Source: Rhizoclosmatium globosum (lineage: Eukaryota > Chytridiomycota > Chytridiomycetes > Chytridiales > Chytriomycetaceae). From it: DNA of 60,774 bases. Position 1 is the stretch's first letter. The number at the start of each line of letters is the position of its first letter. Positions 30,656 through 41,534 of this stretch are shown here, in pieces. The notes under the pieces were generated by a model. That model was not told where the DNA came from, ran no database searches, and worked only from the letters and a program-made list of their open reading frames with translations. The translations under genes and the position numbers were made by a program. The stretch is from contig MCGO01000221.1 in NCBI GenBank assembly GCA_002104985.1, positions 1 through 60,774 on the forward strand, written 5' to 3'.

Positions 30656-32396
30656 ATGGCATCTGCACTTCCGTCTGCTCTTCAGCTTCCAACGTCTTCG
30701 GAAGCCGATGTTTTCTCGCCACTTCTCCCGCCACGAAACACCGCCGCCGCTGCTTCCCGCCGACGATCTGCTCCATCTTCTTCACCGCGAAGGGCTGTTC
30801 CGCCTCCACCTGGACCTGCTCGGACGCCGCGCTCGTACGCAGTGGGTTACCCTTGAAGTTAGCTGCAAGCTATTCTAACTAGTGACATAGCACCGACTTC
30901 CCATCATTGGCTGCTTCCTGTTTGCATGGCTGATGCTTGCCTATCACGCCGTAGCCGATATGCCTCCTCTCGAAGAACGCGTTACTGCAAAACAACCAGG
31001 AATCAGCGTTGCTTTACTCGCGAATGGGTTTCCTGGTGCCCGCACTGTCCTTGACGACGGTCCAAACGCATTCCTTGTAGTCACAACTACAACGCGGACC
31101 GTTATTCGTGTCACTACTGAAGCTGGATTAGTTGTTGGAAAGCGAACGATATTAGACTGGACTGGCGCTTTTCCGTCTCCTCTGACTCATGGCCTTGAGC
31201 TTGTTCCTTTGAAAAACTCAACATATTTATTGGCTTCATCTGCTGATGCTGTATATGGCTGGGAATACAATCGCGGCGAATTTGTTGACATGGAAGCTAC
31301 GTTTACTGTCATCAAGAATATTAATGGAGCTGCAGGGGGAAAGAAGGGCCATATCAGTCGGTCACTGAATTTCGAAGCATCAACGGGATATCTCTATGTG
31401 TCGATTGGAAGTCTGAATAATGTGGATGCCGATTCAAAACAAGCACGGATTGTGCGATTCAAAATCGTGGATGAAAATGGGGAACTTATTCTCCCGGACT
31501 CTGAGGAGGGATACGATTTTATTGAGGACGGAGAAGTATGGGCAGATGGTTTGCGAAATTCCGTGGCTCAGGCTTGGGACTCTGCTGGCCGCTTGTGGGA
31601 GGCGAACAATGGACCTGCAATGTTGGGAAGATCTGATTTGAGAGATGCAGTCGCAACCCACCTTTCTATTGACAATTCAAATTTGGATTCCAGTATGGCC
31701 AAGTCCAATAGTATAATCTCACATGCTATCGACTTCCACAATGACAGCCCCGTTGAAGAAATCAATTTATTAGATGAGAAAGGTGCTTTTTATGGTTATC
31801 CATTCTGTTTTACCGCCGGAAATATTTCTCTCAGTTTTGATAATGATCCTATTCGAGGTACTCAATGGGCCTGGATGAAAGGTGGTGTTGATGGAGTACA
31901 TGACGATGACTGGTGCCGCAATTCAAAAAACAACAAACGTACGTCATCAAAACTTCGTTCCATTTGATTAATGATGAATCCTCTTCTAGCACCAGCTGCT
32001 CATTTGCCAGCACACACTACTCCGATTTCGATGGTCTTTCTTAAAGATGGTGATGGTTGTGGGAAAATCAAAAACGTATCGTTTCCGTGTAATGTAGTCG
32101 GAAACTTAATTATTACTCTACATGGATCTTGGAACAGAGATATTCCGATTGGATACTCTGTGGTAATGGTTCCGTTTGAAAATGGATATCCGAAACGCGA
32201 TGGCAAACAACTCAACAGCGTCGTCACACTGTTTGAAGCTACCGACCTTCAAAAGAAATGCGTTGGAAACAAGGCCAATAGTTGTTTTAGACCGACGGGT
32301 ATTGCAGTATGGAAAGAGAGAGGAACGCTGATAGTTGCGAGCGATAGTACAGGCGAGTTGGTGGAAGTTGCATTTGCAAAAGAATTCCATTTGTGA
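30656..32396 (+). CDS. Membrane-anchored sorbosone-dehydrogenase-like beta-propeller protein
   Basis: Three exons. A Pro/Ser/Arg-rich cytosolic N-terminus is followed, across an intron beginning near 30839, by one hydrophobic signal anchor (I-I-G-C-F-L-F-A-W-L-M-L-A). The remainder is a lumenal/extracellular propeller: H-I-S-R-S-L-N-F, L-Y-V-S-I-G-S, R-I-V-R-F, then E-V-W-A-D-G-L-R-N-S-V-A-Q-A-W-D, G-R-L-W-E-A-N-N-G-P, Y-G-Y-P-F-C-F, and after an intron at about 31939-31988, P-A-A-H-L-P-A-H and L-H-G-S-W-N-R. These match the L-sorbosone/aldose (PQQ-type) dehydrogenase fold; whether it binds PQQ and which sugar it oxidises is not readable. It heads a plus-strand run of four genes. Confidence 0.75.
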
Positions 32397-32455
32397 ATAT
32401 TATTTGATTTCGTGTTTCTTCCGCTTCCGTGGCTTGTGTGAAAAACTCTTCCGGA

Positions 32456-33365
32456 ATGATCGTTTCAGCGGCCATTATCCCACACGGAACAATGGTTCTC
32501 GACCCAAACAGAGCTAATTTGCCAGATGGAGCTGCTGCATTGAACACGGCTTGTCAAGCTGCTGCTCGATTGGTCTCGGAGTCAAAGCCAACCACAATTG
32601 TACTCATCACGCCACATTCCCTCTCCTTGACACATTCAACCGCAGTCCCTCTCGGTCCAGAAGCGAAAGGAAATGCTGAGTGGAACGGTAACTGGAATGA
32701 GTTTGAAGCTCACGTTGCAATCAGTCCACTCAGCCCGAACTTTGTGGAGTTTATGCGTGAGCGTGGCCACCCAGTAGAAGGACTATCTGCTTTTTCCAGA
32801 ATGCCTTGTCCTTTGCGTTGGGCGGAATGTGTTCCGATCCACTTTCTCGCTAAAGAACCTGCACTTGCCACCGTTCCATTCTTGATTATTTCGCCATCAA
32901 GAGGAAAGTCCGTGTCGACTAATTTAGAAGTTAGTGGTTTTGTCATTGATCATGAAGTCCAATTACTGATGCATTCCATAGTTTGGTGCTTCCTTGTTCG
33001 CGTTCTTGGAAGCCCAAGATGAACGATTCTCGGTCGTCGTTTCCGGAGACTTATCGCATGGACATGCGACAACTGTGAATGATCCGTTGTATCTCCCTGA
33101 TCCCCGTTGGAATATGCCTGTTTGCGACACCATTGCAAAGGAGTTTGATTCCACGATTGCCGAATGGGTTACCTCTGGAAATAGAAATCTTTTGATTGAA
33201 AAATCTGCTGGTATTGTGAAGGAAGCAATGTCTTGTGGGTTTGATGGATTCCTGTGGTTGCAAGGAGGGATTGATTCCTTAAAGGAGAAGTGGACATTTA
33301 GAGGACAGGTTGTGGAGAATTTGAGTCCAAGCTACTTTGGAATGATGGTTGCCACGTTTTCATAG
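32456..33365 (+). CDS. LigB-type (class III) extradiol aromatic ring-opening dioxygenase
   Basis: Two exons with an intron at about 32932-32981. Characteristic blocks of the LigB superfamily are an N-terminal I-I-P-H-G (first metal-ligand histidine), I-T-P-H-S-L-S-L (second histidine), V-P-F-L-I-I-S-P, S-G-D-L-S-H-G-H, and D-G-F-L-W-L-Q-G-G near the end. Class III enzymes cleave catecholic rings using non-heme Fe(II); some family members are DOPA or protocatechuate dioxygenases and some have other roles, so the substrate is open. It starts 59 nt after the stop of the dehydrogenase-like gene and ends 66 nt before the Zn2Cys6 regulator on the same strand. Confidence 0.82.
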
Positions 33366-33431
33366 TTCCGCGAATAAAGATCGTTTTGTGGCTGTGTAGT
33401 CACACACAGAACAAAAACTTCAACGAAACGG

Positions 33432-35190
33432 ATGCCATATGAAATCACATCATGCGAGCAGTGCAGGAAGAGCAGAAAGGGATGCACAAAGGAGTTGAGA
33501 GGATGCTCAGGTTGCCGAAGTAGAGGCGTTGTATGCAAATACCCTCCTGGAACTCGCACGCTGTATGGATAACCCGCCCTGGGCCAAATTTCAAACACCG
33601 AAAAGGACCAAGTCTTAGCTGATGTGTTCAATGATTGGAATTCTCCTCCTCAAATGTCCGATCGCAGCTCGGCTATTGTTTCAAACCTTCTTCACGTTCC
33701 TCCTCTCCAGCATATCATTGATGCCATGGAATCACCATTGATCTTCGATGACTTCCAAAATGACTGGATATTACAAGACCCTGATTTGATGCCGACTTGG
33801 GATGACTTTCAAACAGTTCATTTGTACTTCACAACGAATCCTCAAGCACTGGCACATATGGCCGCAATGGATGTCGCAGGGTTTATGCTCACGTTTTTTC
33901 AGCAGCCGGCACCTTTACGGTAAAGAATATCCGATACAGTTTCAATTTAATCAAATCAACCAGACTAGTCATAACAGCAATAGCAGCATATTATGTTGGA
34001 GACGCCATGACAGAAGAGACTGCTCTCTGGTTCTTCAAACGTGCACGAAAGGCTGTAATCTTGGCTGCCGAACGACCGTCCGCATCCACTGCAAAAGCTT
34101 ATTACTGGATTTATATCTACTCGAAAATGATGCGTAAAGATGCATTGGGTTTACCATTTCTAAAGATGTCTGTTGAAATGGCGAAACATCTGAAACTCGA
34201 TATCGACCCTGATGATTCACCGTGGCTTCATGACTTGAATCTTACAGAAATTGAGATTGAAGAAAGGCGAAGGCTCTATTGGGTCGTCAAACTTATGGTG
34301 GATGGTTAGTGAAGAAACTCTCACCGATTCGACTAAACATTAGTTTAACTTCAGTTGAAAAGAGCCTGTCATTGGAAGTGGACCTTCCTAACCTGAGTAT
34401 CGGTTATGTAAAACCAATGCAATCAATACCTGGAACGTTCGGAATTGTGGACACTTATCAGCCATTTGCAGAAATTAGAAGCCTTATAGTTTCCATCAAA
34501 GAGCATCATTGCTTAGTACCCTCTTCAGTTCAAGAAATAATATTTTCCTCGCTTAGTCTGCACCTTGGATCCCGCCTTGCTTCTATACGGTTGAGTATCC
34601 CACCGCAATATTCCCTGGAATATGCCACAGATCTCAAACAAACTTCAAGTATGCATAACCCTATAACATTTTTGTATATGGTGTGGATGAATTTCGACAT
34701 GTATGCCTGTGTTATGATGGTAAACCGAACCAAGTTGTACTTAACTGGATTATCCAACTTTGATCCAAGCTTATTGAACACCTCAACACGCGATATGATT
34801 GAATTAGCAATCCAAGAAACTCTCTATGCAACAAAAAACATGATACATGCCGTTTTGCTCCTATTCACTTTTCCTGCGGATCACAGAATCGGAATTACTT
34901 CAAATATGTTGTTGCTTTATCCCATATTCGAAGCGGCGATTTCAGCTTGGTTTTTAAGTTGTAGGTTACGAGAAGGCTGGACGAAGCTTGTTGCGATACC
35001 TGTGCAAGAGTTGCAAGACGGTGTAGCCCTATTGATCATGCTTGGAGAGACTTTAATAGAGAGAAACGATGGGCCGATTATTCAAGTTCTAAAGATGATG
35101 ATGGAGGAAATGAGGAACGTTGATCAAGAATCGCGCCAAGCTATTGATACAGGTGTAATTACAGACCGTCACGCTAATGCTTACCATTGA
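33432..35190 (+). CDS. Zn2Cys6 fungal transcription factor
   Basis: The ATG at 33432 starts a binuclear zinc cluster with six cysteines in the right spacing (C-E-Q-C, then C after six, C-S-G-C, and a last C after six). A later part matches the fungal-specific transcription factor domain: A-R-K-A-V-I-L-A-A-E-R, A-K-A-Y-Y-W-I-Y-I-Y-S, L-G-L-P-F-L-K-M-S-V-E-M-A, E-E-R-R-R-L-Y-W-V. Introns at about 33921-33964 and 34307-34351 join in phase. Between the zinc cluster and the second domain the same frame meets one TAA (about 33573-33575); no GT-AG intron I can find removes it in phase, so either splicing is unusual or a base is wrong. It likely regulates neighbouring catabolic genes. Confidence 0.8.
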
Positions 35191-35307
35191 TGTATTTGGG
35201 TTTGTTGGGATTGGACGTTCCTGGAATCCAACTGAAAGGAGGAAAAGAAAAGGAGTGGAGTCAATTCTGGAAGAAACATGGTATGAAATAGTTGAATAAA
35301 TAAGATC

Positions 35308-36584
35308 ATGACTTCTTTTCGCTTGATTTCATTTGTTTTTGAGTCTGCCAAAATGGAACCAATTCCAGCAGCCTACTCTTCTGACGCAACGACTGCCAAA
35401 TGCTGGAAGTGTCATGGGACAGGAATCAAGAAAATCCGCAAGCAGATATCTCGTTCGCCGTCTCCTTCAAAGACAACTTCTGAGTCTGATGTCAAACACT
35501 CTCGCAAAAAGAAGCAACTGGTTGACATTCCATGCAGTTTATGTTCAAAGACCGGTAGTGTTGCTGCTGCGCCGTTGACCAATACCACGAGGGCGTTGCC
35601 TGCTCGTGTTGTGAGGAGAGGGTTTGTACGGCCGTTCAACCCACCGGAAACCTGGGTCTGTCCTGGTCCCGCAGCAGCAATAGATATTAAACAAGCTGGA
35701 AAAACTTTATTGAAGGAAGGCGAGGTAAGGATGATAAGCCAGTCATTGCGAAAACTAATGGTTTGGGCATCTCGCAGATGATTACGGCCCTTTGTGGGCA
35801 TTGGAGCATCTTCCAGCTAGTTCAAGGACATCGATATACTACTGATGATTTGAGTTGCGCAGCTATTGCGATTCTGGAATATACAGCGAAGGGGTTACCC
35901 AGACCAAAACGACACATCGACATTGGATGCGGCCTCGGCTCAGTACTACTCTTTGTAAAATGGCAGTTTCATGATTCATTAGAGATGTCCATTGGAATTG
36001 AAGCGCAGGAGAAACATGTCGAGCTTGCACGAAAGTCTGTTTCAGTCAATATGGGGAATCAGGATTCCAATGATACTGTTATTTCGGAAGTGCGGCACGG
36101 AGATTTGCGGATCCTTGCCGAGAGAAATCTGCAACTTTTGAATGAGGCGGAAGAGAATTCATTTGATCTTGTAACTGGAACTCCTCCGTACTTTCCTGTC
36201 ACCGAAGGTGTTCTTCCTACAGTTCAAGGACGAGGAATGTGCTCTTTTGAGCTGAGAGGTGGTGTAGAGACTTATTGTTTGGCTGCGAAACGATGTCTGC
36301 GAAAGTCAAACGAGGCACGCTTTGTTTTTGTTCAGACTGCAATCGAAATCAAGCGAAGTGAACGCGCTATTTGGGATTTGGGAGAGATGGAAGTCTTAGA
36401 GCGTGTTGATTTCTTGGGATCCGAGTCAAAGAAAGATCCACTATTTGTGATCTTCGTGTGTGGGTGGGGTGAAAGGAAGGAAATGTATCCAACTCGAACT
36501 ATTGCCGTTCGAACAAGCGATGGAGCTTATACTCGCGAGTACCATGATATGTTAGTGTTGGTAGGAAAGCCGCCATTACAATAA
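35308..36584 (+). CDS. TrmN6-like adenine-N6 methyltransferase with N-terminal Cys-rich extension
   Basis: Two exons join in phase across an intron at about 35726-35777. The N-terminal ~135 residues carry two C-x2-C pairs (C-W-K-C and C-S-L-C), a likely zinc ribbon, and a basic serine-rich spacer. The catalytic half is a class I methyltransferase: G-H-R-Y-T-T-D-D-L, H-I-D-I-G-C-G-L-G-S-V (SAM-binding motif I), I-G-I-E-A-Q, and G-T-P-P-Y-F instead of the usual N-P-P-Y. This arrangement is that of bacterial tRNA1(Val) A37 methyltransferase TrmN6/YfiC. The N to T change at the first position of the catalytic tetrapeptide is notable and could alter base preference. Alternative start at 35353. Confidence 0.8.
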
Positions 36585-36705
36585 TAACCGTTGTACTCGA
36601 ATGTTGTATTTCGTAAAGACATATCTAAAATATTGAATGAAAAGAAAGGATTGAGGTGGGGAAGGAAGCCTGCTTCGCATGCCAGCCATTCTAGTCGCAC
36701 GGGCA

Positions 36706-38169
36706 TTATTGCCCTGGGTACGATTGTCCAGGATAGGCTTGTCCATACGACTGCTGTTGAGGTTGCTGACCTGGATAAGCTTGAGCTTGACCAGAATATG
36801 CTTGGGCAGTGTAAGTTTGAGCCTGAGCATTGTAAGACTGACCGGGGTAAGACTGGCCCGGGTAGGACTGGTTTTGAGCTTGAGCAGGATAGGTTTGAGG
36901 TGCAGCAGCTTGGTATGGCTGGGTAGTAAATGCCTGACCGGGGTAGGTTGGTTGCTGTTGAACGACAGGTGATCCATATTGCTGCTGTGGGGATTGGCCA
37001 GGGTATTGACCAAAACCAGTGGGACTGTAACCTCCAGCAGCAGTTGAAGACGCAGTTTGGCTGTATTGTAGCTGGGAGTGAGCTGCACCAGTTGAACTCA
37101 TTGCAGCGTTTCCTGACGATGTGGGACTGTACTGTTGTCTCGAGTTTCCAGACGGTTGTCCACCATATGCTCGTTTTGCTTGATGATAGTCGTTGGATGA
37201 TGGAGCGGAAGTAGTTGTAGCAGGGGGGTAAGCGTATGCATTGCTGCTTCCAGAAGTGTTTCCAAAATCGTATTCGTATGTCTCTCCTTCATGTCCAGCT
37301 GATTCGTTGTAGGCGGCAGCTCCGTATACAGGTTGTTGACCAAAGACAGGAGACAATTGATCAACAGCAGATGGATCAGTTGTGTCTACTAGATTACCGA
37401 CTGGAACACGACCACTTGCTGAAGTAGGCGCACGAGATGGAGCCCGAGCACTAACGCTAATGGGGGCTCTGCTGTTGCCTGAATTCTTCTGAGAGGGGCC
37501 GGGGTAGTCCAAATTGGGGTTCTTTGATGGAGGAGTTGGACCCCGCTCAAACTGATGGGCCTCCGACTGATTCGAATAGAATTCTGATAGCTTCTGCACT
37601 TCCTCTTCACGTTTCTTCTGCAGAGATTTGCGACGGTAAAGGTAGGCAAAGGCGGCGAGCCCCACCACAATCAGGCACCCCACACCAATCTGGATTGCCG
37701 TGGTAGAGGCCCCCGCCGGAGCCGCATCCGAGCCACTGCCGCCGTTTCCCGAGGAACCCGAGCCCGCATTCGCCGCGGTAAAAGCGGCCTTCAAGTCAGC
37801 CGTGGACTTGAGCTGCACCACGGCACTGGTCACCGAGTCCGCAGCGCCGCACTGTGGATTCGCCGCCGGACACATTGTGAAGGCGGCCGAGAACGAGGCC
37901 GAGCCGCCGGACACCGACGCCGCACACATCGCCGCAAGACACAGCTGGCCCGACGCCGCATTCATCGAGTCAGGGCACGGAAGCCACGGCGTCGCAATTC
38001 CTTCCGTGAACGAGCAGAACGATCCGCTGCCACCCGAGGCGTACGAGAAGTTGACCACGAGTGTGTCCGCTGTCTTGGCCACCTTCGACATGTAGTTGGT
38101 TGTCAGGTACAGCGACGTCGTAACAGGACCAGAGGGTCCCTGCACTACTGAGAGGTATGCGTCCGTCAT
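36706..38169 (-). CDS. Type I surface protein with Q/Y/P-rich cytoplasmic tail
   Basis: One long exon of 487 codons is open from 38169. The N-terminal ~130 residues are extracellular in character, with eight or more cysteines and Ser/Ala/Gly-rich segments. A Gly/Ser linker leads to one transmembrane helix (I-G-V-G-C-L-I-V-V-G-L-A-A-F-A-Y-L-Y followed by R-R-K). The cytoplasmic half is Ser/Gln/Tyr-rich and ends in many degenerate Y-P-G-Q repeats, a prion-like composition. No signal peptide is in this exon; it should come from an upstream exon in 38170-38320 that I could not join. Sensors of the fungal wall have a similar plan, but that role is only a guess. Confidence 0.65.
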   Translation of the reverse strand: MTDAYLSVVQGPSGPVTTSLYLTTNYMSKVAKTADTLVVNFSYASGGSGSFCSFTEGIATPWLPCPDSMNAASGQLCLAAMCAASVSGGSASFSAAFTMCPAANPQCGAADSVTSAVVQLKSTADLKAAFTAANAGSGSSGNGGSGSDAAPAGASTTAIQIGVGCLIVVGLAAFAYLYRRKSLQKKREEEVQKLSEFYSNQSEAHQFERGPTPPSKNPNLDYPGPSQKNSGNSRAPISVSARAPSRAPTSASGRVPVGNLVDTTDPSAVDQLSPVFGQQPVYGAAAYNESAGHEGETYEYDFGNTSGSSNAYAYPPATTTSAPSSNDYHQAKRAYGGQPSGNSRQQYSPTSSGNAAMSSTGAAHSQLQYSQTASSTAAGGYSPTGFGQYPGQSPQQQYGSPVVQQQPTYPGQAFTTQPYQAAAPQTYPAQAQNQSYPGQSYPGQSYNAQAQTYTAQAYSGQAQAYPGQQPQQQSYGQAYPGQSYPGQ

Positions 38170-38492
38170 TCCTGCGAATCAATCACGCCTCAATCAACAA
38201 ACAATTTGTTGGAGCGGCAAAATTGGTTTCATTCCCTCCCACTCACCACTAATGAATAATTCCTTGTCATCGTTCCTCCTTACCTTCTCACGAATCAGTA
38301 GCGAGGCATAAGGAGCTCATGTTTATGATGAGGATTCGGTGTACTCTGGCTTAAAAAAATGCAGTTCGCTTCGAGTATTTGGGATGGAGGTGCATGCTAA
38401 CGAAAAGAGCTTAAGAGAATGCCCCTTACCGGTTTTTTTTTAATATACTGTATAGTATTCTTAAATGTTAAGGGAATTTGGAAAGGAGTGTT
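38170..38492. other. Divergent intergenic region
   Basis: These 323 bp lie between the Q-rich surface protein and the divergent ZIP transporter. The left part likely contains the missing signal-peptide exon: there are donor-like GTGAGT and acceptor-like TTCGCAG sequences near 38175-38240. A T-run lies near 38433. Nothing else is identifiable. Confidence 0.4.
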
Positions 38493-39996
38493 ATGAAAAT
38501 GTCGCTTAACGAATCGATTTATGCATTCTTATCGACTGTCCTTCCCAATGAGATGGCTGCAGCACTGAGCGATCAGCGAGTTGTTGCGTTTGCTCTCTCG
38601 GTTGTTGCGTCACTTGGGACCTTCCTTGGCGGATTATTGACATTGGTTCTCGTGAAGTGGATGGGCATGACAGCCAGCAGCAACTCCGGCGTCAGTGGCA
38701 CTCTCGTCGGCGTCCTCCAAGGTACACAGTGACGTGATATGTACTCTGTCCAACGATTATTGATTCAAATGCTCTGCAGCCTTCTCGGCGGGTGTGATGC
38801 TCTACATGACTTTTATGGACTTGATCCCGGAAGCAACGGCAGCTCTTGGCGCTCGTGAAACAATGATTTATTTCTTTGTGGGAGTCGCTGTGTTTGGTGT
38901 CATTGAAGCCGTCTTTTTGGATGACCACGGACATGATCATGGTGAGGCTGACCACGACCATACCCACGACGACAAGGACGATGGACATGATGACAAAAAA
39001 GATAAGAATGAAAAGAAGGAGAAGAAAGATAAGAAGAAGAAGGAGAGCGGCGTGGTCGACATCAACTCCGAGAAGGGACAGAAACAGTTGATGCGTACTT
39101 CACTCATCACATTTTGGGCCCTCCTGCTGCACAACATGCCAGGTACGTTTTATATTACTCTCAAAATCAAACCAAACTGACTCGTTTGTAGAGGGTCTTG
39201 GAGTTTACTTATCGGCTTTGACGGACGTGAGACTTGGACTCCAACTTGCAGTCGCTATCTGCTTGCACAATATTCCTGAAGGCATGGCTGTTGCTATTCC
39301 TCTCTATGCAGCGGGTGGAAGCAGTACTTATGTTCTTGGGATGACGTTAGCAAATGGGTTGGGTAATGTCGATTTTTTTCTCCTCGAAATTTTACCGCGT
39401 TCAAAAACTGACTCCCCTTTGCTTTTATAGCTGAACCAATCGGTGTCATGGTCGGTGTCGCTTTCTTTGGACAGTATTTGACGCCATCTGTCTTGTCACG
39501 CTGTCTTGCTGCAGTTGGAGGAATCATGTGTTGTATCTCAATCCATGAATTACAACCTACGGCAATCAAGTATGCTGGTCAGGGACGTGCTTCAATTAGT
39601 CTGTTTGCTGGAATGTTTGTTGTATTTTTGGCGTTGGAGGCTGTGACAGAGTATTTTGGGCACCCTCATAGTCATGGTGGTTCTGAAGTTGGACATGGGC
39701 ATTCGCATGGAGGACAGGCTCACGGTGGGCATGGACACAGTCATGGTAGTCCAAGCGTTGGCTTCGATAAGCCTGTTGTTGTCGCTGCTGTTGCGGAAGA
39801 GGAGGAGGTGGTTTGGGCTGGTCAGGGTGGATCAAACCTGAAGTTGGATAAACCAGTCAAGTTCATAAAGAAGGGTGGAAAGAGCGAAGATACTAAGCCT
39901 CATAACGGAAACCCGCATAGTCATTCCCACTCTCATTCTCACAGTGGGGAGAGTGGGCATTCTCATTCTCATGGGGCGCAAGGCCATGCGCATTGA
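38493..39996 (+). CDS. ZIP-family (SLC39/ZupT-like) zinc transporter
   Basis: Four exons with introns at about 38722-38778, 39141-39191 and 39366-39430. It has the eight-helix ZIP plan: an early V-V-A-S-L-G-T-F-L-G-G-L-L-T, F-S-A-G-V-M-L-Y-M-T-F, a cytoplasmic loop very rich in His, Asp and Lys (about 38930-39050), then the metal-binding helices with H-N-M-P-E-G-L and H-N-I-P-E-G-M-A-V-A-I-P. The latter pair are the transport-site histidines and glutamates. The C-terminal tail is a second His-rich stretch (repeated H-S-H and H-G-H). ZIPs import zinc or other divalent metals into the cytosol. The two His-rich loops may sense zinc. Confidence 0.9.
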
Positions 39997-40089
39997 TTTT
40001 TCTGTAAATTATTCCAAGTAATAAAAGTAACATCTGGGGATAAAAAACGTTATAGACAATGAATGAGATATATTGGAACGAAAAGAGAT

Positions 40090-41332
40090 TTAAAGAATGA
40101 ACGCTGCAGCCGCCAGTGCCACAACACTACCCGCAAGACCAGTTGCAAATGCTCCTGCTGCTGACTTGGCCGTCGTAGCCGTTGCAACAGACCCAGTAGT
40201 GCCAGATGATCCTGTTGTACCAGTTGAACCACTACCTCCAGCTCCCGAAACAATCTTTGGGACATTGTTCAGCACAGTTGCATCAACCCAGGTAGCACTT
40301 GGATCCAAAGGCTTATCCTGGAACAACCAAGTCAAATCCAAGAAACGCAGAACTCCCGTATCTGGAGTGTACTGAACAAGAATATTGTATGAAGCAGCAT
40401 ATCTCGTGTAAGCTGAAGTTCCAGTTTGAGGAGGGGTGGCGGCCTTGGTGGTGACGTTGATGTAGGAGTTCACAACCCAAAGCCCGGAATAATCGTCAGG
40501 GACGAAAGCAACATGGGCTGGAGCTCCGTCATGCTCGTTCTGAGATGCGTTCTTGTAGAGGAATGTTGCGGTTTGTCCATGCATCGAAGGGAATGTGGCT
40601 CCAACAGGTTGAGGAGCTGCTCCCCACTCATTGTAATGAATTCTATATGCCCAGACTTCTCCTGCATTGGTTCCAGGAACTCCAAAGAAGTACATGTTGA
40701 AAAAGGCATGGGCGATAACGGGGTTTGTGTACTTGGAAATGGGTGCTGGGATGCTGTTGAAGTTGGCATCAACCCAAGCCAATGAGAAAGGAACAGTCTT
40801 GTCCACATCCTTGGAAAGGTTCTGATCACTAGCATCTCCCAATCGAATCATCTTTCCCTTGTCAAATGCGTAGATTACAAGGGTGTCGTAATCCATGATC
40901 GCCTTGACGTTCTCATAGTCAGGGATGAGACCAGTGGTCTGAATCTTGCGCCACACTTGGTCTTTGTAAAAGTATTCGTGAATAGTTGTGGGATCATTTG
41001 GGTCTGCATTCTGTAATGTATGCAATAGTTAGCTTTGCCATATTTGAAATAATTGATTGTACCAAGAACAAGGCAGAATTGAGATAGAAGCTTGGAATGC
41101 AAATAATGTTCTTGCTAGTGAATGGAGGACGATTTGGCAAGGCAGTAATGTTAACGGCTTGGGCGGGCAAGGGTGAGGTCCATCCACTTATCGTTGCTCC
41201 TAGGTTGAGATCCCCGTAAGGAGAACCAAACACATAGAGTTCTCCAGCAGGGTTAAACAAGGGACATCCGTTTGGACCCGGCGCTAGAGTGGTGGCTGCG
41301 GCAATCGAGGCCAGAAGGACGATGCCAAACAT
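40090..41332 (-). CDS. Secreted, GPI-anchor-type protein of unknown function
   Basis: Two exons joined in phase across an intron at about 41011-41060. The start shows a signal peptide (M-F-G-I-V-L-L-A-S-I-A-A-A-T-T) and the end a Gly/Ser/Thr linker followed by a hydrophobic tail (G-S-V-V-A-L-A-A-A-A-F-I-L) with no charged residues after it, which is the pattern of GPI attachment. The middle has conserved-looking aromatic and glycine residues reminiscent of a beta-propeller (W-V-D-A-N-F, M-Y-F-F-G-V-P-G, S-G-L-W-V-V) and several N-glycosylation sites. No named family was recognised. Confidence 0.7.
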
Positions 41333-41534
41333 TTCGATTTGTGGGTTCCTTTCTGGAAGACACACTTGAGCTCAACCAAATTGGGATCTTGGCATCCTGC
41401 CAATATGAATATGATTTTGTAACACATAATCGAGAATAATTTAGAATATCATCGACGATGATACCGTGGGTGATGCATAACGCATTAACTTCTTAGTATT
41501 CTTGGAACTAACTAGTATGAGACCATTCAATTTA

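Noticed and set aside
33900..34010. Frame break in the Zn2Cys6 gene
   Set aside because: Using the acceptor AACCAG at about 33964 instead of the later ACTAG gives an in-phase join.
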